Of a stretch of DNA of 64,000 nucleotides, positions 44,880 to 53,259 are shown piece by piece (the stretch's first letter is position 1; each line of letters starts with the position of its first letter). The notes below the pieces were generated by a model that saw only the letters and a program-made list of their open reading frames with translations, was not told the DNA's origin and made no database searches. Location of the stretch: contig NZ_JODM01000005.1 in NCBI RefSeq assembly GCF_000717995.1, positions 186,001-250,000 on the forward strand. Reading direction: 5' to 3'. The position numbers and the translations under genes were made by a program. This stretch comes from Streptomyces violaceorubidus. Lineage in GTDB: Bacteria > Actinomycetota > Actinomycetes > Streptomycetales > Streptomycetaceae.

Positions 44880-45949
44880 CCGAGGCGGTCTGGGCGCCGG
44901 ACATCCTGATCGCGGGGTGCGCGGCCTGGCTGCCGCCCCGCACCCCGGCCGCGGACGCCGTCGCGGCCGGGAGTTGCGACGAGGCGCTGGTCACGACCAC
45001 CGGCATGGTGTCCGTGGCCGTCGCGGAGGACGAACCGGCGCCGGAGATGGCGGCCCGCGCCGCCCGCACCGCCCTCCAACGCGCGGGCCTGGACGACGTG
45101 TCGCTGATCCTGCACGCCAGCTTCTTCTACCAGGGGCACGACCTCTGGGCGCCCGCCTCGTACGTCCAGCGGGCCGCCGTCGGCAACCAGTGCCCCGCGA
45201 TCGAGGTCGGCCAGGTGTCCAACGGCGGCATGGCCGCGCTCGGTCTCGCGGTGGACCACCTGCGGGGCGGCCCGGCGGCCGGGGAGGAGGACCGGCGCGT
45301 CCTGGTGACGACCGGCGACGCCTTCCGTCCGCCGGGCTTCGACCGCTGGCGCAGCGACTCGGGCACCTTCTACGGGGACGGGGGCACCGCCCTCGTGCTC
45401 TCCTCGCGCGAGGGCTTCGCCCGGATCCGCGCCGTCGCCACCGTCTCCGCTCCGGAGCTGGAGGGGATGCACCGCGGCGACGACCCCTTCGGGAGGGCCC
45501 CGTTCAGTCACCGGCCCGTGGTCGACCTGGACGCCTGCAAGAAGGACTTCCTGGCCACCCGCCGGGTGACCGGGGTGATCGCGGCGAGCGGGGCCGCGCA
45601 GGACGCCGCCGTCGCGAGGGCCCTGGCCGAGGCCGGGGTCACGCTCGCCGACGTCGACCGCTTCGTCCTTCCCCACCTGGGCCGCAAACGGCTGCGGGCC
45701 GGGTTCCTGGCCCGCTTCGGCATCGCCGAGGAGCGCACCACCTGGGAGTGGAGCCGCACCGTCGGGCACCTCGGCGCCGGCGACCAGATCGCCGGTTTCG
45801 ACCACCTGGTCTCCGCCACCGGACTGAACGCCGGAGACCTGGTGGTCTGGATGAGCGTGGGCGCCGGATTCACCTACTCCTGCGCGGTCGTCGAGATCCT
45901 GGAGCGGCCCGCCTGGGTGAGCCCCGAGGCCGTGGGGGCCGTCGCATGA
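44876..45949 (+). CDS. DpsC-type KSIII homologue for the propionyl starter
   Basis: A 357-residue thiolase-fold protein. The position of the KASIII Cys is Ser115 in EVGQVSNGGMAAL, as in DpsC (daunorubicin) and AknE2. DpsC uses this Ser to choose a propionyl-CoA starter. The late His region TVGHLGAGDQ is present, but the KASIII Asn is not obvious. Together with the acyltransferase gene next to it (4-bp overlap) it indicates a propionate-primed decaketide, giving a C-9 ethyl side chain. Confidence 0.9.
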   Translation: MTEAVWAPDILIAGCAAWLPPRTPAADAVAAGSCDEALVTTTGMVSVAVAEDEPAPEMAARAARTALQRAGLDDVSLILHASFFYQGHDLWAPASYVQRAAVGNQCPAIEVGQVSNGGMAALGLAVDHLRGGPAAGEEDRRVLVTTGDAFRPPGFDRWRSDSGTFYGDGGTALVLSSREGFARIRAVATVSAPELEGMHRGDDPFGRAPFSHRPVVDLDACKKDFLATRRVTGVIAASGAAQDAAVARALAEAGVTLADVDRFVLPHLGRKRLRAGFLARFGIAEERTTWEWSRTVGHLGAGDQIAGFDHLVSATGLNAGDLVVWMSVGAGFTYSCAVVEILERPAWVSPEAVGAVA

Positions 45950-46995
45950 CCCCCGCCGGGACCCGGACGGGGCAGCCGTTGCCCGTCGCGCTGCTGCTGC
46001 CCGGCCAGGGAGCCCAGCACGTGCGGATGGCCGCGGGGCTCTACGGGCACGAGCCGGCCTTCAGCGCGGCGATGGACGAGTTCTTCGACGCGGCGGGCGC
46101 CGAAGGCGACGCGCTGCGCCGGGACTGGCTGGCCGAACGCCCCCGCACCGACATGGACCACGTCACCCGGTCCCAGCCGCTGCTCTTCGCCGTCGGCCAC
46201 GCACTGGGCCGGACGGCACTGGACCGGGGACTGCGTCCGACGGCGCTGCTGGGGCACAGCATCGGGGAGATGGCCGCGGCCACCCTGGCCGGGGTGTTCC
46301 GGCTCCCGGACGCGACCGGCCTGGTCCTCGACCGGGTGCGCCGGCTGGCCGGGGCCCCGCCGGGCGGCATGCTGGCGGTGGCCGCCTCCACGGCGGAGGT
46401 GGCTCCGTACCTGCGGGGGCAGGTCGTCGTCGGCGCGGTCAACACCCCGCGCCAGACGGTGCTCGCGGGACCCGACGAGCCGCTGGAGGCGGCCGGACGC
46501 GCGCTGCGGGAGGCGGGCTTCGTCTGCCGCCGGGTGCCGTCGCTCAGCCCCTTCCACAGCCCCGTGCTCGAACCCGCCTGCCGGGGCGCGGCCGAACGCT
46601 TCGCCGCGGTGGAACGGCACCTGCCGTCCGTGCCGGTCCACTCCGCCTACACCGCGGCCCCGCTCACCCGGTCCGACATCGACGATCCCGGCTTCTGGGC
46701 GGGGCAGCCCGTGGCCCCGGTGCTCTTCTGGCCCGCGCTGGAGGCGCTGCTGGCGGGCGGCGACCACCTGCTGGTGGACGTCGGGCCGGGGCAGGGACTG
46801 TCCGCGGTGGCCCGCCGGCACCCGGCCGTCCGGCGGGGCACCAGTGCCGTGGTCTCGCTGCTGCCGCCCCGGCCGGGGGCGCCGGAGGCGGACCGCGCCG
46901 GCCTGGACGCCGCGCTGCGCCGCCTGGAGGCGGCCGGACACCCGGTGGTCCGTGGCCCCGGGCGCACCGGCGCCCCGGAGCACTCCGTCGCCTGA
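45946..46995 (+). CDS. Acyltransferase of the PKS (DpsD/AknF-like)
   Basis: A 349-residue acyltransferase: [15 protein letters not shown] at the start, nucleophile Ser in [12 protein letters not shown] (near 102), His in [12 protein letters not shown] (near 205). DpsD and AknF accompany DpsC-type proteins; their role in priming is partly dispensable because FabD can supply malonyl. Residues 245-270 are encoded by DNA (46679-46757) that is copied in inverse orientation at 47107-47185. It is the last gene of the PKS operon. Confidence 0.9.
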   Translation: MTPAGTRTGQPLPVALLLPGQGAQHVRMAAGLYGHEPAFSAAMDEFFDAAGAEGDALRRDWLAERPRTDMDHVTRSQPLLFAVGHALGRTALDRGLRPTALLGHSIGEMAAATLAGVFRLPDATGLVLDRVRRLAGAPPGGMLAVAASTAEVAPYLRGQVVVGAVNTPRQTVLAGPDEPLEAAGRALREAGFVCRRVPSLSPFHSPVLEPACRGAAERFAAVERHLPSVPVHSAYTAAPLTRSDIDDPGFWAGQPVAPVLFWPALEALLAGGDHLLVDVGPGQGLSAVARRHPAVRRGTSAVVSLLPPRPGAPEADRAGLDAALRRLEAAGHPVVRGPGRTGAPEHSVA

Positions 46996-47106
46996 CCCGC
47001 ACGGCGTACGGCTCCGCCCCCCCCCCCGGGCGGGGGCGCGGCCCGCGCCCCGCGCTCGGCCGGCGCCCCCCGCCCCGGCCCGGCGCACGCCGGGGGGTGC
47101 CCCCCC

Positions 47107-47185
47107 CCCGCCAGCAGCGCCTCCAGCGCGGGCCAGAAGAGCACCGGGGCCACGGGCTGCCCCGCCCAGAAGCCGGGATCGTCGA
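47107..47185 (-). repeat. 79-bp inverted copy of acyltransferase DNA
   Basis: This stretch is the exact reverse complement of 46679-46757 inside the acyltransferase gene. Its right end abuts intact methyltransferase coding at 47186; its left end runs into a 10-C run (47100-47109). The 111 bp between the acyltransferase stop and the copy are C/G-only-like low-complexity DNA with a further 11-C run (47017-47027). The structure looks like a fold-back rearrangement or a faulty assembly join. Confidence 0.9.
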
Positions 47186-47791
47186 GCGGGCGAGATCGGC
47201 CGGGTCGGCGAGCCAGCTGTTGAAACGCTGCTGGAGCGCTTCGGGCCGCCACGCCGGGGGCAGGTCGAGCAGCAGTTCACGGGGGATCAGCTCGGTGAAG
47301 ACCGGCGGCAGGAAGGGAAAGGTGTCGTCGCTGAAGACCGGGCTGGTGAAGGCGAGGCGGCCGCCGGGCGAGAGCAGCGGGGCGTAACGGGCCAGGGCCG
47401 CGGGGGCGTCGGGCAGGAAGATCACGCTGTAGCTGCCCAGCACCACGTCGAAGGAGCCCGGCGCGAAGTCCGGGTGCTCCCCGTCCATCACCCGCAGCTC
47501 CACCGTGTCCGCGCGCCGCAGCGCCGCCTCCTTCGCGGCCTCCTCGATCATCGCCTCGGCGACGTCGATGCCCACCACCAGGCCCTTCGGCCCGACGCGT
47601 TCGGCGGCCGGGAAGACGCAGGCCCCGCGGCCGCAGCCGACGTCGAGGACCCGCTCGCCCTCACGGGGGGCCGCGTGTTCCACCAGGCGCCGGCCCATCG
47701 GGGTGAAGAACTCGACGCCGAGCCGGTCGTAGGACGCCGCGGCGCTGTTGAAGGCAGCCGTCACTTCGGATTTGTACGTGGACGTGTCCAC
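47186..47791 (-). pseudogene. Aklanonic acid methyltransferase (AknG/DnrC-like), 3' part missing
   Basis: From a GTG at 47791 behind GGGAGGG, 202 codons encode a class I methyltransferase: [23 protein letters not shown] motif [15 protein letters not shown] (near 48) and [20 protein letters not shown] (near 95). The wording is that of DnrC/AknG, which methylate the carboxyl of aklanonic acid before fourth-ring closure. Related enzymes are about 280 residues; here similarity stops after [13 protein letters not shown], where the inverted acyltransferase copy begins, and the frame continues into unrelated sequence with no family C terminus. Either the gene is truly broken, which would block the pathway, or the assembly is wrong here; the second seems likelier because every other gene is intact. 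Confidence 0.8.
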
Positions 47792-47838
47792 TGGCCCTCC
47801 CGCTCTGTCGGTGGATCCCCCACCTTCCACGTCCCGTC

Positions 47839-47889
47839 TCGGGCTCGGATCGAGGACTCTTGGAGCCCCGCTGGAATGTGGCTGGACAA
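47839..47889. promoter_or_regulatory. SARP-type heptamer array, methyltransferase/AknH divergent promoter
   Basis: Five heptamers follow at exactly 11 bp: TCGGGCT (47839), TCGAGGA (47850), TGGAGCC (47861), TGGAATG (47872) and TGGACAA (47883). The array lies in the 202-bp divergent gap, upstream of the AknH-like and SARP genes. Confidence 0.7.
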
Positions 47890-47993
47890 AACGCAAAGAA
47901 ATATGCGGACGGCCGGTCGGGTCTTGTGCCCCACGGGGTTCTTTCCTAAGACTTGCTTTCGGCACCGACGCATCAATTCGGAGGGAGAAAAAG

Positions 47994-48428
47994 GTGAGCG
48001 ACCAGATAGCCGCCGTCCGGCGCATGGTGGAGGCGTACAACACCGGGAAAACGGACGACGTGGCCGAGTACATCCATCCGGAATACATGAATCCGGGCAC
48101 CCTTGAATTCACCTCGCTGCTGGGGCCCGAACTTTTCGCGGTCAATGTCGCGTGGGTCAAGAGGACCTTCTCCGAGGACGCGCGCCTGGAGGAGGTGGCC
48201 ATCGAGGAGAACGGCGACTGGGTGCGGGCCCGGCTGGTGCTCTACGGGCGGCACGTCGGTGAGATGGTCGGCATGCAGCCCACCGGGCGTCTGTTCTCCG
48301 GCGAGCAGATCCACCTCCTCCACTTCGTCGACGGCAAGATCCACCACCACCGCGACTGGCCCGACTACCAGGGCACCTACCGGCAGCTCGGCGAGCCGTG
48401 GCCGGTGGCGGAGCACCGCCGTCCGTGA
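47994..48428 (+). CDS. Aklanonic acid methyl ester cyclase (AknH/SnoaL family)
   Basis: A 144-residue SnoaL-fold enzyme that closes the fourth ring by an intramolecular aldol reaction. Asp121 in [10 protein letters not shown] matches the catalytic acid/base of SnoaL/AknH. Tyr15 and Asn51, as I recall the residues that separate AknH (9R, aklavinone type) from SnoaL (Phe15/Leu51, nogalamycin type), are both of the AknH kind. So the aglycone should have aklavinone stereochemistry at C-9. GTG start at 47994 behind GGAGGG. The SARP gene follows 41 bp later. Confidence 0.92.
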   Translation: MSDQIAAVRRMVEAYNTGKTDDVAEYIHPEYMNPGTLEFTSLLGPELFAVNVAWVKRTFSEDARLEEVAIEENGDWVRARLVLYGRHVGEMVGMQPTGRLFSGEQIHLLHFVDGKIHHHRDWPDYQGTYRQLGEPWPVAEHRRP

Positions 48429-48469
48429 TCGAGGGTTCCTCGATGCCGCACAAGCCTGGGGGAGGCGCG

Positions 48470-49312
48470 ATGGAGTTCGGTGTACTGGGCTCGCTGTACG
48501 TGCGGGTGAACGGGGAGACGAGCGCCCCGAGCGCCCCGAAACTGCGCAACGTGCTGGCGATGCTCCTCGTCCACGCGGGGCAGGTGGTGCCCGTGTCCTC
48601 GCTGGTGCGGGACCTGTGGGACGACGACCCGCCGGTCAGCGGGCTGACCACGTTGCAGACCTACATTCTGAACCTGCGCAAGATGTTCTCCGCGGTCACC
48701 GGCAGGCCCACCGGCGAGGTGGCCCGCGACGTCCTGGTGACCAGGGCGGGCGGGTACTCGCTGGCGGCCGAGGCGGGCGTGCTCGACCTGCACCGCTACC
48801 GGCGCCTGGTGACCTCCGGGCGCGAGGCCCTGGCGCGCGGCGACGACGCGGCCGGGATGCGGGACCTCAACGAGGCACTCCTGCTCTGGCGGGGGCCGGC
48901 CCTGGTCGACGTCCCGGCCGGCCGGGTGCTGGAGAGCAGGCGCAGGCAGCTCGAGGAGTCCCGGCTGGCCGCCTTCGAGTACCTGGTCGACGTGGAGCTC
49001 AGGCTCGGCATGTACCGGGAGGTGCTCGCCGAGCTGGCCGCCCTCACGGTGGAGAACCCGCTGCACGAGGGCCTGCACGGCCAGTACATGTGGGCCCTGC
49101 ACCTCAGCGGGCGCAGGGCCCAGGCGCTTCAGGTCTTCCACCGGCTGCGCGGTGCGCTGGTCGCCGGGCTCGGCCTGGAGCCGGGTCCCCAGGTGCAGCG
49201 GCTGCACCAGGCGGTGCTCAACGCGGACACCGAGTTCGAGCCGCGCTTCACCGCGGTCCGGGCTCCGGCCGCGGTGCCCGCCACGGCCTTCGGCGGCGGG
49301 CGTCCCTACTGA
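48470..49312 (+). CDS. SARP-family activator, second copy
   Basis: A 280-residue OmpR-like winged helix plus BTAD protein: MEFGVLGSLYVRVNG, then LVRDLWDDDPPVSGLTTLQT and a C-terminal ALQVFHRLRGALVAGLGLEP. It is more diverged from DnrI than the copy at 22 kb. Its place behind the AknH-type gene in a SARP-box-driven operon suggests feedback or a cascade between the two SARPs. ATG at 48470 behind GGGGGAGG. Confidence 0.88.
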   Translation: MEFGVLGSLYVRVNGETSAPSAPKLRNVLAMLLVHAGQVVPVSSLVRDLWDDDPPVSGLTTLQTYILNLRKMFSAVTGRPTGEVARDVLVTRAGGYSLAAEAGVLDLHRYRRLVTSGREALARGDDAAGMRDLNEALLLWRGPALVDVPAGRVLESRRRQLEESRLAAFEYLVDVELRLGMYREVLAELAALTVENPLHEGLHGQYMWALHLSGRRAQALQVFHRLRGALVAGLGLEPGPQVQRLHQAVLNADTEFEPRFTAVRAPAAVPATAFGGGRPY

Positions 49313-49320
49313 CGCGTCGA

Positions 49321-49386
49321 CAATCAAGTTTGATTGCACCCCCGGCCGCCCTGTGACTAGGGTGAGGCTGCTAGACAAATTTGATT
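49321..49386. promoter_or_regulatory. CAAGTTTGA-type boxes before the F420 reductase gene
   Basis: CAATCAAGTTTGATTG (49321-49336) is a perfect palindrome with a 2-nt centre; CAAATTTGATT follows at 49376. Both are AT-rich islands. The same core recurs before the ABC transporter at 54792-54850. Confidence 0.6.
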
Positions 49387-49402
49387 AGACCGGGAGGGTC
49401 TC

Positions 49403-49891
49403 ATGCCGGACGAGGCTGGACAGCGGGAGCCGGAGCAGCAGGGCGGGCCGGACTGGCGGGAGCAGTCGCCCGTCGACAGCCCGGAGGGCTGGGTCGCGGC
49501 GCACATACGCCGGTACGACCGCAGCGGCGGCAAGGAGGGGCAGAAGTGGTACGGGCTCGACACCCTGCTCCTCACCACCCGCGGCCGCACCTCGGGAAAG
49601 GCGCGCCGCACCGCTGTGATCTACGGCCGGCACGGTGATCGTGTCATCGTCGTCGGTTCGAACGGGGGAAAACCCGAGCACCCCCTCTGGTATCTCAATC
49701 TGGTCGCCTGGCCCGAGGCCCATGTCCAGATCGGTGAGGAGCACCTCGATGTGCGCGCCCGCACGGCGACCCCCGAGGAGAAGCCGGAACTCTGGGAGCT
49801 GATGACGGGAATCTTCCCGCAGTACAAGAGTTACCAGAAGAAGACCACCAGGGAAATTCCCGTGGTGATCCTCGAGCCCGTCACGGCTTGA
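49403..49891 (+). CDS. Deazaflavin (F420)-dependent reductase of the Ddn/DUF385 family
   Basis: A 162-residue split-beta-barrel protein: LTTRGRTSGKARRTAVIYG (near 58), then VVGSNGGKPEHPLWYLNL, the usual pattern of the Ddn-type nitroreductase family that binds coenzyme F420. Members reduce quinones, nitro groups or enones. Its job here is unknown; reduction of the anthraquinone or of a sugar enone (aculose) is conceivable. It directly precedes the AknOx-like gene (34 bp), suggesting co-transcription. Confidence 0.75.
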   Translation: MPDEAGQREPEQQGGPDWREQSPVDSPEGWVAAHIRRYDRSGGKEGQKWYGLDTLLLTTRGRTSGKARRTAVIYGRHGDRVIVVGSNGGKPEHPLWYLNLVAWPEAHVQIGEEHLDVRARTATPEEKPELWELMTGIFPQYKSYQKKTTREIPVVILEPVTA

Positions 49892-49925
49892 GGAACGACA
49901 GGAATTCACGGCAGGGAAAGGGAAG

Positions 49926-51563
49926 GTGTCTGATTTGAACGAGTACACGCGCCGCAGATTCCTCGGCAGCGCGGCGGCGGTCGGCTCGGTCACCGCGGTG
50001 GCCACGGTCGTACCGGACGCCCCGGCCGCCGAGGCGGCCGTTCCGCGGGCGGCGGGAGGCGGCGCGTGCGGCCCCGCGACCGGACTCGTCCAGGTGGACC
50101 GGACGGACCGGCGCTACCCGGATCTGGTCGGCCGGGGCTTCAACGGGCGCTTCCGCGGCAAGCCCGACACGGTCTACGTCGTGCACACCGCGGACCAGGT
50201 CGTCGACGCCGTCGACCGGGCCCTGAAGGCCGGGCGGCGGATCGCGGTGCGCAGCGGCGGGCACTGCTTCGAGGGCTTCGTCGACGACCCCGCCGTGCAG
50301 GCCGTCATCGACATGTCCGAGATGCGCGAGGTCTGCTACGACCCGGCCAAGCGCGCGTTCGCGGTGGAGCCGGGGGCCACCCTCGGGGAGGCCTACCGCA
50401 CCCTGTACCTCGACTGGGGCGTGACCATCCCGGCCGGCGTCTGCCCCCAGGTCGGCGTCGGAGGCCATGTCCTCGGCGGCGGCTACGGCCCGCTCTCCCG
50501 GCGCGACGGAGTGGTCGCCGACCACCTGTACGCGGTCGAGGTCGTCGTCGTGGACGCCTCGCGCCGGGCCCGCAAGGTCGTGGCCACCCGGAACGAGGGC
50601 GACCCCAACCGCGAGCTGTGGTGGGCCCACACCGGTGGCGGCGGGGGCAACTTCGGCATCGTCACGCGGTACTGGTTCCGCAGCCCCGGGGCCGGCGGCA
50701 CGGACCCGTCCGCGCTGCTGCCCAAGGCCCCCGAATCCACCGTGCGGCACATCGTGACCTGGGACTGGTCCGCCCTCACCGAGGAGGCCTTCACCCGGAT
50801 CATCGACAACCACGGGGCCTGGCACGAGCGCAACAGCGAGGCGGACACGCCCTACGCCAGCCTGCACAGCGTCTTCTACCTCAACAGCCGGGCGGCCGGG
50901 AACATCCTCCTGGACACACAGATCGACGGCGGACTCGACGGCGCCGAGGACCTGTTGAACGACTTCGTCGCAGCGATCAACGAGGGCACGGGCGTGGAGC
51001 CCGCCGTCCAGCGGAGCACGGAGCCGTGGCTGAAGGGCACGCTGGCCAACAAGTTCGACACGGGGGGCTTCGACCGGACCAAGTCGAAGGGCGCCTACCT
51101 GCGCAAGCGGTGGACGGCGGACCAAACGGCCACCCTCTACCGCTATCTGAGCGCCGACTCCCAGGTGTGGGGCGAGGTCTCGCTCTACTCCTACGGCGCC
51201 AAGGTCAACTCCGTGCCGGAGACGGCCACCGCCACCGCCCAGCGCGACTCCGTCATCAAGGTGTGGATGTCCGCGACGTGGATGGACCCCGCGCAGGACG
51301 ACGCCAACGTCGCCTGGATCCGCGAGATCTACCGTGACGTCTTCGCCGGCACCGGAGGCGTCCCCGTGCCCGGCGACCATACCGAGGGCACCTTCATCAA
51401 CTACCCCGACGTCGACCTGGCCGACCCGGAGTGGAACACCTCCGGCGTGCCCTGGCACACCCTCTACTACAAGGGGAACTACCCCCGCCTGCAGAGGGTC
51501 AAGGCCCGCTGGGACCCCCACAACGTCTTCCGGCACGCACTCTCCGTGCGACTGCCCGACTGA
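49926..51563 (+). CDS. AknOx-type secreted FAD oxidase for the terminal sugar
   Basis: A 545-residue BBE-type flavoprotein. A twin-arginine signal (YTRRRFLGSAAAVGSVTAV, residues 7-25) suggests Tat export. His113 in RSGGHCF and Cys173 in PAGVCPQVG are 60 residues apart, like His70/Cys130 that bind FAD bicovalently in AknOx. Tyr187, Tyr421 and Tyr493 fall at the same +43 offset as the AknOx active-site Tyr144, Tyr378 and Tyr450. AknOx oxidises terminal L-rhodinose to cinerulose A and then L-aculose outside the cell. GTG start at 49926; a later TTG would lose only three residues. Confidence 0.93.
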   Translation: MSDLNEYTRRRFLGSAAAVGSVTAVATVVPDAPAAEAAVPRAAGGGACGPATGLVQVDRTDRRYPDLVGRGFNGRFRGKPDTVYVVHTADQVVDAVDRALKAGRRIAVRSGGHCFEGFVDDPAVQAVIDMSEMREVCYDPAKRAFAVEPGATLGEAYRTLYLDWGVTIPAGVCPQVGVGGHVLGGGYGPLSRRDGVVADHLYAVEVVVVDASRRARKVVATRNEGDPNRELWWAHTGGGGGNFGIVTRYWFRSPGAGGTDPSALLPKAPESTVRHIVTWDWSALTEEAFTRIIDNHGAWHERNSEADTPYASLHSVFYLNSRAAGNILLDTQIDGGLDGAEDLLNDFVAAINEGTGVEPAVQRSTEPWLKGTLANKFDTGGFDRTKSKGAYLRKRWTADQTATLYRYLSADSQVWGEVSLYSYGAKVNSVPETATATAQRDSVIKVWMSATWMDPAQDDANVAWIREIYRDVFAGTGGVPVPGDHTEGTFINYPDVDLADPEWNTSGVPWHTLYYKGNYPRLQRVKARWDPHNVFRHALSVRLPD

Positions 51564-51574
51564 CGGCAGCGGAC

Positions 51575-51609
51575 CGGGGGCGGTGGCGGCGTCGTGCGGC
51601 CACCGCCCC
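51575..51609. terminator. Terminator between the oxidase and N-methyltransferase copy 2
   Basis: GGGGGCGGTGG and CCACCGCCCCC form an 11-bp stem with a 13-nt loop between convergent genes. A 33-bp direct repeat (51624 and 51657) follows. Confidence 0.75.
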
Positions 51610-51684
51610 CTTCCCGTGCCCGCGCGGCCCGCCCGCCCTGCCGCACCCGGCCTACCGCGGCCCGCCCGCCCGGCCGCACCCGGC

Positions 51685-52401
51685 CTACCGGGGCCGGTCC
51701 GCGAGGAACAGCCCCCGGCCCGACTGGATCTCCCCGACGTAGGTGACCCGCAGACCGGCGCGTGCGAAGGCCTCCTCGTACTCGGCCCGCGTGAAGAGGG
51801 TCAACGCGTGCCGCTCCGCGAAGTGCTCCACCCCGAGGCCCGGTTCGGCGACCACGTAGTGCACGACCATGTGCGAGGTGTTCCCCTCGCGCTCCGTGCA
51901 GGAGACCCGGGTCATCGTGCGCCGGCCCACGGTCACCGTGTCCCCGCTCACGTGGTGGTCCAGCGATGTCTCCAGGAACCACCAGGGATCGACCGCCACG
52001 ACACCGCCCGGTGTCAGGTGGTCCGCGAACGAGCGCAGCGTGGAGGTGAGTTCGGCGACGTCCTTCAGATAGGCGATCGAGCCGAACATGCAGGTGATCA
52101 CGTCGTAGGAGCGGTTCAGGGCGAGGTCGCGCATGTCCCCGCCGTGCAGGACGGCGGCCGGCACCGCGGTGCGGGCCATGGCCAGCATGGCCTCGGACAG
52201 CTCCAGTCCCTCGACCTTGTCGAAGAGGTCGGCGAAGTGACGCAGATGCGCGCCGGTGCCGCAGGCGACGTCCAGCAGGGAGGCCGCCTGCCCGTTGCGT
52301 GCCCGCACCAGCCCCGCGACGGTGGCGGCCTCCGTCCGGTAGTCCTTGCCGCGGGCCGCGTGGAGCAACTCGTAGATCTCTGCCATCCCGGGTCCGTACA
52401 T
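51685..52401 (-). CDS. SAM-dependent sugar N-methyltransferase, copy 2
   Basis: A 238-residue class I methyltransferase clearly paralogous to the protein at 31790-32509: MYGPGMAEIYELLHAARGKD, SAM motif LLDVACGTGAHLRHF, then GDMRDLALNRSYD and DPWWFLETS. Such enzymes add both methyls to 3-amino sugars, so two copies are surprising. They may act on different sugars or successive methyl steps. It is in tandem with the NmrA-type reductase (15 bp apart), which is upstream. Confidence 0.85.
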   Translation of the reverse strand: MYGPGMAEIYELLHAARGKDYRTEAATVAGLVRARNGQAASLLDVACGTGAHLRHFADLFDKVEGLELSEAMLAMARTAVPAAVLHGGDMRDLALNRSYDVITCMFGSIAYLKDVAELTSTLRSFADHLTPGGVVAVDPWWFLETSLDHHVSGDTVTVGRRTMTRVSCTEREGNTSHMVVHYVVAEPGLGVEHFAERHALTLFTRAEYEEAFARAGLRVTYVGEIQSGRGLFLADRPR

Positions 52402-52416
52402 GACGTGGTCCCTCCC

Positions 52417-53259
52417 TCAGACGGTGCTGCTGAAAAGGCCGGCGTGCTCCGCGGCCCAGCTCGCGAAGGTCCGCGCCTCACGGCCCGTCACCCGGCGCAC
52501 CGCGTCGCTCACCGGGCCCGGGGTGACGGCCGACTCGGCGAGGTAGTCGAGCAGCATCTCCACGACCTCGGGCGGCATCGCGGCGCTCATCGCGGCCCGC
52601 CCGGCCTCGCGGTCGAGCTCCTCGAAACGGATCTCCCGGCCGATCGCCCGGGACACCGCGCGTACCTGCTCCACCTGCGTCAGCGCCTGCGGCCCCGTCA
52701 CCAGGTAGCTCTCACCCGCGTGCGCGTCCTCCAGCAGCGCGGCCACCACCACGGCGGCGATGTCGGCCTCGTGGACGACCGCGCGGGCGGCCTGCCCGTA
52801 GGGAGCGCGGACCACGCCCTGAGTACGGATGGAGTCCCCCCACTTCCACACCGCGTTGCCGGCGAACTCGTCGGGGCGGACGAAGGTCCACTCCGCGCCG
52901 CTGTCCTCGACGGCCCGCTCGACCGCCCGGTGGTGCCGGTGGCTGGGATTGCCCTCGTCCTCCAGCACCGAGCTGGACGACAGGACGACGATCCGCCCGA
53001 CCCCCGCCTTCCGGGCCAGCGCGGCCACCTCCTGGGCGGTCTCGGGCACCGGGAAGAGGTACATCCGGTCGATGCCCTCCAACGCCGCCTGCACGGTCCC
53101 CGGATCCTCCAGGTCACCGCGGACGACCTCGACGCCGGCCGGCAGCGCGGCGTCGCGAGGGGAGCGGGTCAGCGCCCGCACCTGATGGCCCGAGGCCACC
53201 AGGCCCTGAGTGACATGACGGCCCACCTTGCCCGTGGCACCGGTCAGCAGGATGTTCAA
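52417..53259 (-). CDS. NmrA/quinone-reductase-like atypical SDR
   Basis: A 280-residue NAD(P)-binding protein: ILLTGATGKVGRHVTQGLVA at the N terminus, VVRGDLEDPGTV, and VVLSSSSVLEDEGNPS in place of a classical YxxxK centre. The family includes NAD(P)H:quinone oxidoreductase 2-like proteins. In nogalamycin synthesis an SDR (SnoaW) reduces the anthraquinone so that the SnoaL2 protein can add the C-1 hydroxyl; this gene faces a SnoaL-like gene, so a similar pair is possible. TTG start at 53259 behind GAGGAGGGG. Confidence 0.7.
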   Translation of the reverse strand: MNILLTGATGKVGRHVTQGLVASGHQVRALTRSPRDAALPAGVEVVRGDLEDPGTVQAALEGIDRMYLFPVPETAQEVAALARKAGVGRIVVLSSSSVLEDEGNPSHRHHRAVERAVEDSGAEWTFVRPDEFAGNAVWKWGDSIRTQGVVRAPYGQAARAVVHEADIAAVVVAALLEDAHAGESYLVTGPQALTQVEQVRAVSRAIGREIRFEELDREAGRAAMSAAMPPEVVEMLLDYLAESAVTPGPVSDAVRRVTGREARTFASWAAEHAGLFSSTV

